A stretch of DNA of 64,000 nucleotides from Caldilineaceae bacterium (GTDB taxonomy: Bacteria; Chloroflexota; Anaerolineae; Caldilineales; Caldilineaceae): positions 124,001-188,000 of the forward strand of contig JADLDO010000032.1 in assembly GCA_020846635.1 (NCBI GenBank), written 5' to 3'. Below, in pieces: positions 33,782 to 41,228 of this stretch (position 1 is its first letter; the number at the start of each line of letters is the position of its first letter). Made by a program: the position numbers and the translations under genes. The notes under the pieces are model-generated. The model was not told the DNA's origin and did no database searches. It saw only the letters and a list, made by a program, of their open reading frames with translations.

Positions 33782-35614
33782 ATGACCCGTGTATTGGTTT
33801 CATGTCTGCTGAGTGCGGTGCTGGTGTTCTGCTTGATCATCTTTACGTCAGCGCAAACCTATGGTCAGGAGGCTGACCAGGTGACGCTCTTGAACCAGGC
33901 AGGTGACGCGGTCACGACGCTCACGGATGGCGACCTGGTACGGCTGGCGATTGAACTGCCGGAGGCTGTCTCGGAGCCGGTCACGATCTCTTTCTATTTG
34001 GACAGAGAAACGAATCTCCTCGGTGACTGCCGGGTTCCCGATGGTGAGCGTAGCTGCATGACCGCGCCTGTTGGCTCCTTAGGTTGGTATTGGAATGAGA
34101 ATCAGGAGGTGCAGCCAGAGCGGCTCATCTATGCCATTGCGAGTGATCTGGCTGCTGCGGATCGTGCTGCTGTGGGCTTGCGTCCGCTTGCCCCGCTTCA
34201 GATCAGCGTGCGCCCACGACCTGTGGTGTTGGTGCATGGCTTTGGAGCCTCGTACACTACTTGGGAAAAGTACCTGGGGCCATCGGGCTATTTGGCCTTG
34301 ATGGGGCTGCATGGGTATGCCGTGGGCGATGGGCAAGTGACGGGAACCCTGCATACAGGTAACCTCTTGAACCCAACCGCACGCACCAATACCATTGCCG
34401 GCAATGCTGCGGCTTTGGGCGAGTATATTCGCAACGTCAAGGCAGAGACGGGGGCCGAACAAGTTGATCTGATCGTCCACAGCATGGGCGGCCTGATCTC
34501 GCGCTACTACATTGACCGGCTCATGGGGCAGCGCGATGTGGCGCAGTTGATCATGCTCGGCACACCCAATGGCGGCAGCGACTGCACATTGTTGGTGGAC
34601 AGCCTCGGCCTGTATCAACCGGCTGGCCTGGAGCTGCGTTCCAGTTACATTCGCCACGTCTTTAATCCCCAAATTACAGAGGCGAATGACGTTCCCTTCT
34701 ACATCTTTGCAGGCACTCCCATCCGGCTTGGGCTTCTTTCCCCTTGCAGCGAGACACCCAACGACCTGGTGGTGTCGCTGGCGAGCGCAGCGGCTTCTCC
34801 GGGGGAGTTGGTTGAAGTTCCCTTCTTGCATATCGAGCTTAACGCCTCTGGGGAACTCTTTGACACCTATGTTGCATCACTGCTGCGTAAGCCGGGAAGC
34901 GAATTCACAGGCCGGGACGAGCAGCCGAGCCGGCGCATAGAGATAGAAAGCAATACGGTGCAGTTCAGCCAGATCTATACTGGCGTGGTGGACAGCGCGC
35001 AGGGGAATACGCATATCATCAACATTGACAGCAACGTTGCCGTCGCCAGCTTTGGCCTCCTTGATCCAAGCCGCACGCTCACGGTCACTGTGCGCGGCGC
35101 AAGTGGCAATGTCATCGTTCTAGACCCGGTGATCAATGGGCTGACTATCATTGATGACCCGGACTCACTCGTCTATCTTGGCTATGGCTTTGAAAACCCC
35201 AACCCCGGCCCCTGGCAAGTCACCGTCCGTCCCACGCAGCGCACGCCGCCGCTTGGCACAGAGTATGCGATTGTGGCGCACTATGCCGGGGGAGCCACAA
35301 TCGAGGCCGGATTGAGCAACTATCTGCCTGGACTCGATGAGGAGGTGACGTTGACAGCTACCCTGGAGTTGGGAGATGAGCCGCTTCTCCTCACTAATGC
35401 ACAAGCTGTGCTCCACCATCCCGATGGTCGCTCGGAGATCATACAGCTCTCTGAGACGAATGAGGGCATCAGCGCAAGCTGGCAGCCGCAGCAACCCGGT
35501 ATCTATGGGGTCGATGTGATCATGCGCAGTCTGCTGCCAGATGGTGTGTTGGTGGATCGCTCCACCTATCTGGCGTTCGAGGCGTTCGACGATCCGCCGG
35601 AGATCCGGCAGTGA
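33782..35614 (+). CDS. Secreted lipase-like alpha/beta hydrolase with C-terminal beta domains
   Basis: Start at ATG 33782 (610 aa) with AAAGGAT eight bases before. A signal peptide (about 1-28) precedes a short beta domain and then the hydrolase core: oxyanion motif VLVHGFGAS (149-157), nucleophile Ser234 in VHSMGG, likely acid Asp328 in ETPNDLVV and His350 in FLHIEL, a family pattern of triacylglycerol lipases and PGAP1-like proteins. Residues 390-600 look like two beta-sandwich domains, the last resembling the carboxyl-terminal domain of secreted proteins that assess polysaccharide or lipid surfaces. Probably an exported esterase/lipase, with substrate unknown. Confidence 0.8.
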   Translation: MTRVLVSCLLSAVLVFCLIIFTSAQTYGQEADQVTLLNQAGDAVTTLTDGDLVRLAIELPEAVSEPVTISFYLDRETNLLGDCRVPDGERSCMTAPVGSLGWYWNENQEVQPERLIYAIASDLAAADRAAVGLRPLAPLQISVRPRPVVLVHGFGASYTTWEKYLGPSGYLALMGLHGYAVGDGQVTGTLHTGNLLNPTARTNTIAGNAAALGEYIRNVKAETGAEQVDLIVHSMGGLISRYYIDRLMGQRDVAQLIMLGTPNGGSDCTLLVDSLGLYQPAGLELRSSYIRHVFNPQITEANDVPFYIFAGTPIRLGLLSPCSETPNDLVVSLASAAASPGELVEVPFLHIELNASGELFDTYVASLLRKPGSEFTGRDEQPSRRIEIESNTVQFSQIYTGVVDSAQGNTHIINIDSNVAVASFGLLDPSRTLTVTVRGASGNVIVLDPVINGLTIIDDPDSLVYLGYGFENPNPGPWQVTVRPTQRTPPLGTEYAIVAHYAGGATIEAGLSNYLPGLDEEVTLTATLELGDEPLLLTNAQAVLHHPDGRSEIIQLSETNEGISASWQPQQPGIYGVDVIMRSLLPDGVLVDRSTYLAFEAFDDPPEIRQ

Positions 35615-35724
35615 ACGGATTGTGAGAAGCCCTACCCCGCTGGCGAAGTCCCAGGGGTACGCTATAGCTGCCCATTGAAACCTTATCAACTTCACAGCGG
35701 AAGATCATTCGCAAGGAGATTGTT

Positions 35725-36984
35725 GTGCAGCTATACAACTCTATGTCCAGGCAGGTTGAGCCACTGGAGTTTGCACAAGAGCCGGTCAAGCTCTATGTGT
35801 GCGGCATTACCCCTTATGATACCACCCATCTCGGCCATGCGTTTACCTATGCACTGGTGGATGTGCTCGTGCGCTATCTCGAGTATCGCGGTCACCAGGT
35901 TCAATATGTGCAGAATGTGACCGACATTGATGACGATATTTTGCGTAAGGCAAAGAGCGAGGGCGAGGATTGGCGCAGCCTGGGCAACCGCTGGACGGCG
36001 CACTTTATCCGCGATATGAAAGCCATGAATGTGCGCCCGCCCGACGACTATCCGCGTGCCAGCGACGTGATTCCCGAAATTGTTGAGGCAGTGCGGGCGT
36101 TGATCGACGTGGGGTTGGCCTATGAGGTGGGTGGCTCCGTCTACTACCGGGCAGAGGCTTGGCCGGAGTTTGGCAAGTTGAGCCATTTGCCCCCCGGCGA
36201 GATGTTGGAGATTGCCAACGAACGGGGCAACAATCCCGACGACCCCAACAAGCGCGACCCTTTAGATTTTGTGCTTTGGCAGGCACAGGCCCCGGGCGAA
36301 CCGGCCTGGGAAAGTCCGTGGGGGCCGGGGCGACCGGGCTGGCATATTGAATGTTCGACGTTGGTGGAACGCTATCTGGGCGACACGATTGATCTGCACA
36401 GCGGCGGCGCTGATCTGCTCTTTCCCCATCATGAGTGTGAGATTGCCCAGATTGAGCCTGTCACCGGCAAGAAGCCCTTTGTGCGCCACTGGATGCATAC
36501 GGCGATGGTGCAGTATGAGGGAGAGAAGATGAGCAAGTCGCTGGGCAATTTGATTATGATCCGCGATCTGCTGCAAGAACATTCAGCCGATGCGATTCGC
36601 TTCTATCTGGCCGCTCATCATTACCGGCAAGAGTGGGCATATGATGCATGGGAACTGCGCCTTGCGACGACAAAGGTCGAGGAATTGGTGAAGGCCGCAA
36701 CAATCGAGCAAGATGACACGCTGGAACCTGCGCTTGACGCATCTTCTGCTGTCCACGCCTTCATCGCTGCTATGGATGACGATCTGGATACCGTGATGGC
36801 GCTCAACATCCTGCGGCAATTTGGCATTACAATTCAGGAAGCCGCCAGTGCCGGGCGCTCTGTCGCTGTGGCCCAAGCCGAGCTACGCAAAATGGCGGCT
36901 GTCTTTGGTCTGCGCCTTACCGAGGACGCGCCCGAAGCACGCGTCCTCGCAGGGTGGGATCAGCATTTGGAGCGGTTTAGTTGA
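35725..36984 (+). CDS. MshC-like cysteine ligase / short cysteinyl-tRNA-synthetase paralogue
   Basis: GTG start at 35725 with AAGGAG before it, 419 aa. HLGHA (35-39) and EKMSKS (267-272) are the class I ATP-binding motifs. Cys26, Cys210, His235 and Glu239 match the zinc ligands that read cysteine in CysRS. The opening LYVCGITPYDTTHLGHA is the form seen in MshC, the Cys:GlcN-inositol ligase of mycothiol synthesis. Like MshC, it lacks the C-terminal anticodon-binding domain of the usual 460-500-residue CysRS. It could be MshC, a CysRS or another cysteine-activating ligase. No other mycothiol gene is nearby. Confidence 0.8.
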   Translation: MQLYNSMSRQVEPLEFAQEPVKLYVCGITPYDTTHLGHAFTYALVDVLVRYLEYRGHQVQYVQNVTDIDDDILRKAKSEGEDWRSLGNRWTAHFIRDMKAMNVRPPDDYPRASDVIPEIVEAVRALIDVGLAYEVGGSVYYRAEAWPEFGKLSHLPPGEMLEIANERGNNPDDPNKRDPLDFVLWQAQAPGEPAWESPWGPGRPGWHIECSTLVERYLGDTIDLHSGGADLLFPHHECEIAQIEPVTGKKPFVRHWMHTAMVQYEGEKMSKSLGNLIMIRDLLQEHSADAIRFYLAAHHYRQEWAYDAWELRLATTKVEELVKAATIEQDDTLEPALDASSAVHAFIAAMDDDLDTVMALNILRQFGITIQEAASAGRSVAVAQAELRKMAAVFGLRLTEDAPEARVLAGWDQHLERFS

Positions 36985-37016
36985 GGGATGAGGGATGAAG
37001 GATGAATTGGCAGAGG

Positions 37017-37059
37017 CAGAACCCCACCCGCGCCCCAACGGGGCGCGGGTGGGGTTCTG
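37017..37059. terminator. Very strong hairpin between convergent genes
   Basis: Perfect 20-bp GC-rich arms (37017-37036, 37040-37059) with a three-base loop separate the ligase stop (36984) from the convergent SPFH stop (37082). An outer, looser inverted repeat of GGATGAGGGATGAA type flanks it and runs into the last codons of the SPFH gene. Likely a two-way terminator. Confidence 0.75.
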
Positions 37060-37081
37060 AAGTGGGCTGGGGTTTCTGCCT

Positions 37082-38335
37082 TCATCCCTCATCCTTCATT
37101 CCTTTCTTGCCGTTCTCTTCTACGAGGGTTGGCAAGAGCCGCGCCAGCAAGAGGGTAGAGAGGGCCGAGGACTCCTGGCCCTGGCTGTTCACCAGCAGAG
37201 GCCGCGGGGCGTGCAGCATGAGCTTTTCGGCCACCTGGAGTCGTCGTCGCGCCAGTTGGTATTGCAGTAGGGCGCGGTTATCCTGGTAAGACTGGCCTAA
37301 GTGCTGCATCGCCTTAGATTCATTCTCCGCGGCATTGAGCGTAGATCGCCCCCGCGCTTCAATGTCCCAGCGGATCTTCTCTGCCTCCAACTCCTGTTCC
37401 TGGAGCATCAGCGCAATATCTTCGCGCGCCTTGTTTACTGCTGACCGGGCCTCGACCACGCGTGCATCGCGCTCCTTTTTGGCCCGCTCGATCTCCATGA
37501 GCAGCGTGTCGATGCGCTGGCGGCGTGTCAGTTCCCATTCCTTTTCATAGGCGTTCAACTCTTTGGCAACGCGTTCGCGGGTTGCCAGATTTTGCTGGTA
37601 CTGGTCCGGTAGCTGTACATCCGGGATGTTCGCGCCGGTAATGCGTACACCATAATGTTCCATATGCCGGTTGAGATACTCCTGCATATCGCCCACGTCA
37701 CTGCTGCGCAGGTCATAGGCGCGCTCGGTTTCTACCAGGCGGCTGCGCCGGCGAATGGCATCTTGCACCACGTTGCTGAGGACGACATCGAAATTGCCCG
37801 CGCCAATGTTACGCACAAAGCGCACAGGGTCTTCGATGCGGAACTTGAGAAAGAACTCAATCGACTTGAGCGGGATATTTTCGCGTGTTGGGCTTGCCAG
37901 AACGGGGGCCGTATAGGGAAACTCGGTGGAGGTATCCACAATCGCATCGACCTTGAGCCACGGCCACCAGAGGAAGTGGCGTCCAGGCCCAAGCGTGCCG
38001 GTGACTGCGCCAAAGCGCGAGAGAATGCCGGTCGTGCCTTGCTCGATGACGACAACGGCCTGCCGCCAGAACCAGACCAACGCCAGCAATCCCAGGAAGA
38101 TACCCGCCACAAGCAGCCCCATGCTGACCCAGCGCGCATCAACCGCAAGGGCAGTCCCGACGAGATAGAGCGCAACCGCCAACAGCCCGACCCAACCAAA
38201 ACCGCGCCGGTCGCGCGGGATGACGACCGGGACCAGATAACCCTTGTCGCCAGAGCGCAGCATTTGCTGAATCTGGTCCCAAGCGGTAGCGGCTTCCTTA
38301 ATTCTAGAAAAACTTGTTCCGCGTGCGACGGTCAT
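37082..38335 (-). CDS. SPFH/band-7 domain membrane protein (second of a pair)
   Basis: A 417-residue stomatin/flotillin-type protein. Two hydrophobic helices at about 48-65 and 71-90 are followed by the band-7 domain (VVVIEQGTTGILSRFGAVTGTLGPGRHFLWWPW...), which contains ENIPLKSIEFFLKFRIEDPVRFVRN. After about residue 250 comes a long charged coiled coil (ELTRRQRIDTLLMEIERAKKE...). Its ATG overlaps the upstream SPFH stop (ATGA), so the two are translationally coupled. SPFH proteins assemble into large rings on membranes and organise proteases or transporters. The last residues (GKKGMKDEG) are encoded inside an intergenic-type repeat. Confidence 0.84.
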   Translation of the reverse strand: MTVARGTSFSRIKEAATAWDQIQQMLRSGDKGYLVPVVIPRDRRGFGWVGLLAVALYLVGTALAVDARWVSMGLLVAGIFLGLLALVWFWRQAVVVIEQGTTGILSRFGAVTGTLGPGRHFLWWPWLKVDAIVDTSTEFPYTAPVLASPTRENIPLKSIEFFLKFRIEDPVRFVRNIGAGNFDVVLSNVVQDAIRRRSRLVETERAYDLRSSDVGDMQEYLNRHMEHYGVRITGANIPDVQLPDQYQQNLATRERVAKELNAYEKEWELTRRQRIDTLLMEIERAKKERDARVVEARSAVNKAREDIALMLQEQELEAEKIRWDIEARGRSTLNAAENESKAMQHLGQSYQDNRALLQYQLARRRLQVAEKLMLHAPRPLLVNSQGQESSALSTLLLARLLPTLVEENGKKGMKDEG

Positions 38336-39891
38336 TCCCCGCCTCCTTCCTGCGTCTCAACTTCTTTTTGGGGCTCATCTCGCTGGATCAGCGCCGCGAC
38401 TTCCTTTTCTGCTTCCGGCATGCCATGAATCTGGCGGGAGCGCTCGTTGATGCGGACAACGATCTCGTCTACCCGCGCGCGAATCGCCCGCATCTCTTCG
38501 TCGGTATATAACTTGCCCTCCGGCACGCCCAACATCTGCCGGGCAATCGCCATGAAGTCGAGGGCATCGGGGTCGCTCGACCCAATGTTGATGATTTGGG
38601 GCAGCTTGGCCGCAACCGCCTCAAGTTTGTCCAGAATATCCTCTTGGAAGCGGAATTCTAGGACTTCGGGGAAGAAGGCACTGCTGGCCGCGCGCACGTC
38701 GAGGGCCTGCGCTTCGAGAAGGGCGGCATTGGCGTTGGCCTCGCTTTCCGCCTCAATCAGCAGGCGGTGGGCATAGGCGTTGGCGCGGTTGACTTCTTTC
38801 TCGCGGGCAGTGTCGATTTGGGCCTGGTACTTGGCGATCTCCGCTCGGATCTCGGAAAGGGTTTCGCGCAGAGAGGCCAACTCTTTATTGAGTTCACCTT
38901 CATCCTGTTCCTTGCGTAGATCCAGTTCGTATTGATAGGTGTACGCCTCTTTGGCGACGCGCACGATCTCCGGGGCAGCCAGATCCATCCGGTACGCCTG
39001 ATCCGCGGGTTCGGCGTGGGTGATGTTGGCGTTGACAAAGCGCACAGCGGGCAGGAACTGATTGTTGAGCGTCTCCAGCAGTGATTGGGTATTTTCGCCC
39101 ACAAGGTCATAGATATTCTCGGCCCGCTGCTCATAGATCAACCCGCGCGTGACCTCGCTCACCGCGTTTTGCAGCTTCTCCGAGAAGCCCTTCGCGCCAC
39201 CCAACGTAAAGATGAACTCGGCGGGGTCCTCAATGCGAAACTGGAGAAAGAGATCCACCGAGGCGCTTACCCGGCTGGCTGTGGGCGCCTGGCGGATAGG
39301 CGCGTTGTAGGGATATTCTTTGGTGATATTGACAATGTAGCTCACCCGCTTCCAGGGGTTCAGGAGCCAGGTTCGACCGGGGCCGGCTGTGGCTTCCAGC
39401 TTGCCAAAGCGGGTAATCAATGCCTGGCTGCCGTCAGGCACCATCACAAAGCTGTTTCTCCAGAGAATGAAAATCAGATACGCACCCACCAGCAGCCAGA
39501 AATGGGGGCCAAAGAGAATCGCGGAAAGATTGCCCAAGCCGGGGATCAGACCCAGGGCACTTGTGACCACCCAGCCAATCACGCCAAACACAATCAGCAC
39601 GCCCGCCACAACCAGGCGCAGGACAAACGCGCCGCCTCGTCTTGGAATCACAACCGGCGATATGATGTTGGCGGCAGGGCTGTTCTTGTCCTGCTCCTCC
39701 TGCGGGTAACTGCGATTGAGCACCTCTGCCACATCGGCAAGAGAAGTGACCATCTGCTCGATCTGCGTACTGGAGGAGACGCCTCCTTCGCGGGCGGAGA
39801 GGAAGTCACGGGCATTGACCCGAAACTGCTCAAACTCCTCACTTTGGGCCACATCGGCCACGACACCAGCCACAGTTCGTAATTTATTCAA
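38332..39891 (-). CDS. SPFH/band-7 domain membrane protein (first of a pair)
   Basis: TTG start at 39891 supported by a perfect AAGGAGGT seven bases upstream; 519 aa. An N-terminal soluble segment is followed by helices at about 90-110 and 128-145, then the band-7 domain beginning VPDGSQALITRFGKLEATAGPGRTWLL and including VSASVDLFLQFRIEDPAEFIF. A coiled coil follows (about 320-400), and a C-terminal region with EVLEFRFQEDILDKLEAV ends in a Glu/Gln-rich tail. It resembles its downstream partner and likely forms a hetero-oligomeric ring with it. Confidence 0.84.
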   Translation of the reverse strand: MNKLRTVAGVVADVAQSEEFEQFRVNARDFLSAREGGVSSSTQIEQMVTSLADVAEVLNRSYPQEEQDKNSPAANIISPVVIPRRGGAFVLRLVVAGVLIVFGVIGWVVTSALGLIPGLGNLSAILFGPHFWLLVGAYLIFILWRNSFVMVPDGSQALITRFGKLEATAGPGRTWLLNPWKRVSYIVNITKEYPYNAPIRQAPTASRVSASVDLFLQFRIEDPAEFIFTLGGAKGFSEKLQNAVSEVTRGLIYEQRAENIYDLVGENTQSLLETLNNQFLPAVRFVNANITHAEPADQAYRMDLAAPEIVRVAKEAYTYQYELDLRKEQDEGELNKELASLRETLSEIRAEIAKYQAQIDTAREKEVNRANAYAHRLLIEAESEANANAALLEAQALDVRAASSAFFPEVLEFRFQEDILDKLEAVAAKLPQIINIGSSDPDALDFMAIARQMLGVPEGKLYTDEEMRAIRARVDEIVVRINERSRQIHGMPEAEKEVAALIQRDEPQKEVETQEGGGE

Positions 39892-40043
39892 CGGCTTTAC
39901 CTCCTTTTCTTTATACCTTTTTCGTTATAAGGCTTCTATTTTTTGCGGGCATGCGCCAATAGCACGCCCCAATAGCACAGGATATGTGAACTTCCTATAC
40001 TATCTTACCTGAAGCAATCCCCGAAATGATGACATCTAGGTGA

Positions 40044-40091
40044 CAATAAGCAACTACCGTCATCCATACGGGCGACGGTAGTTGCTTATTG
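40044..40091 (-). terminator. 18-bp perfect hairpin after the methyltransferase gene
   Basis: CAATAAGCAACTACCGTC (40044-40061) and its exact complement (40074-40091) flank a 12-base loop, 88 bases downstream of the methyltransferase stop on its strand. Followed on that strand by TTATTGTC, it is a plausible terminator that also shields the SPFH promoter. Confidence 0.65.
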
Positions 40092-40178
40092 CTCATATTA
40101 CGCATAGAGGTAGGGACGCAATCGATTCGGGAGCCCGCCGGGCGCGTACGTGCCAGAGTGAGTGGTAGCTACCCTGGG

Positions 40179-40982
40179 TTATGCTTTGCTGGCTGTGACG
40201 ATATAGGCAGGTGCGCTGAAGGCTACTGTGCCATCCGCCGCATAGGGGCGCAAAACCTGTTCTGCTTCCTCACAGAGTTGCTCGAATTGCTCATCGTCAA
40301 TTTTTCCGGCGAGTGTCCAGCCCTTCACATCGGTATACATCCACGAGCGGATCGACGGGAAGCGGGCTGTGCCTGCATGGGGTGTGACCGTGGCATTGGG
40401 GATGCCTGCCTGGGTGAACAACGACTGAAGGAGCTGCGGGTCGCCCAGCACAAAGGGCGCGCGCAAAAGGTCGGCAACCGGATCACCCAAGAGCCGCTGC
40501 AAGAGCGCAGTGACGGCCGCATAGCCAGGGGTGTTGTCCAGAGAATCCCAGACGGCTACGGCGAGATGGCCCCCTGGTCGCAGTACCCTTATCATCTCTT
40601 GCAGGGCGGCGCGCCGGTCTTCAAAAAACATCAGCCCGAATTGGCTAACCGTGGCATCGAAGCTGTGGGTGTCGAAGGGCAGTGATTCGGCGCGCCCCTG
40701 TCGCCACTCGATGTGGGGCGCGATGCGCTTTGCCACCCGCAGCATGCCTTCGTTGAGGTCCAACCCTACGACAGAACCCTGTACGCCCACCTGCTCGGCG
40801 ACGGTGCGTGCCAGGACGCCCGTTCCACAGGCGACATCAAGCACGCGCCAACCGGGCTGAATCCCTGCTGCGCCGGCGACGCGCGCTGCCCATTCTCGAA
40901 AAAGCGCGGGCACGAAGAATTCCTCATAGACCTCGGCAGCATCGCCACTCACCTGGCCTCTGTCTTGTTCCTGCTGTAACAT
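40179..40982 (-). CDS. Class I SAM-dependent methyltransferase
   Basis: Start at ATG 40982 (267 aa) because AAAGGAGGT lies five bases before it, whereas an ATG at 41009 has no such site. The SAM-binding motif I is VLDVACGTGVLAR (47-59), followed by GVQGSVVGLDLNEGML (motif II acidic residue) and FDATVSQFGLMFFEDRRAALQEM, then VLRPGGHLAVAVW, the pattern of the UbiE/Methyltransf_11 families. Substrate unknown, soluble. It stands alone, with a repeat element upstream and a terminator downstream. Confidence 0.88.
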   Translation of the reverse strand: MLQQEQDRGQVSGDAAEVYEEFFVPALFREWAARVAGAAGIQPGWRVLDVACGTGVLARTVAEQVGVQGSVVGLDLNEGMLRVAKRIAPHIEWRQGRAESLPFDTHSFDATVSQFGLMFFEDRRAALQEMIRVLRPGGHLAVAVWDSLDNTPGYAAVTALLQRLLGDPVADLLRAPFVLGDPQLLQSLFTQAGIPNATVTPHAGTARFPSIRSWMYTDVKGWTLAGKIDDEQFEQLCEEAEQVLRPYAADGTVAFSAPAYIVTASKA

Positions 40983-41013
40983 TCTAACCTCCTTTTGGGT
41001 AGTGTCCATGCAG

Positions 41014-41066
41014 GCCGCCCAGGGCTAAAGCCGCAGGGCTATGGTACGACGCCTCCTCAAGGAGGC
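41014..41066. repeat. Copy of the dispersed GC-rich repeat
   Basis: Bases 41014-41041 are the exact reverse complement of 8002-8029, and 41037-41066 is a third copy (about two-thirds identical) of the 30-base unit at 7918-7947. It contains its own GCCTCCT/AGGAGGC stem and lies 32 bases upstream of the methyltransferase start. Confidence 0.7.
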
Positions 41067-41149
41067 TTGACCAGCCCATTGCACAGAATAGTGCGTTCTA
41101 ACCTCCGGCGACTGTGGCAAGGATAGATCAAGAGGATGGCAACGATATG

Positions 41150-41161
41150 CGTGCGCGCACG
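41150..41161. promoter_or_regulatory. 12-bp perfect palindrome CGTGCGCGCACG
   Basis: A dyad-symmetric site upstream of the methyltransferase gene and downstream of the LuxR-type regulator, flanked by ATGCGTG...CACGCAT half-matches. Possibly an operator; no partner assigned. Confidence 0.35.
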
Positions 41162-41228
41162 TATTCTGCACACGCATCTTTGGCGAGGATGGCCCCTACG
41201 AGGCCAGCGGCCTCGTGGTACTGCACAC

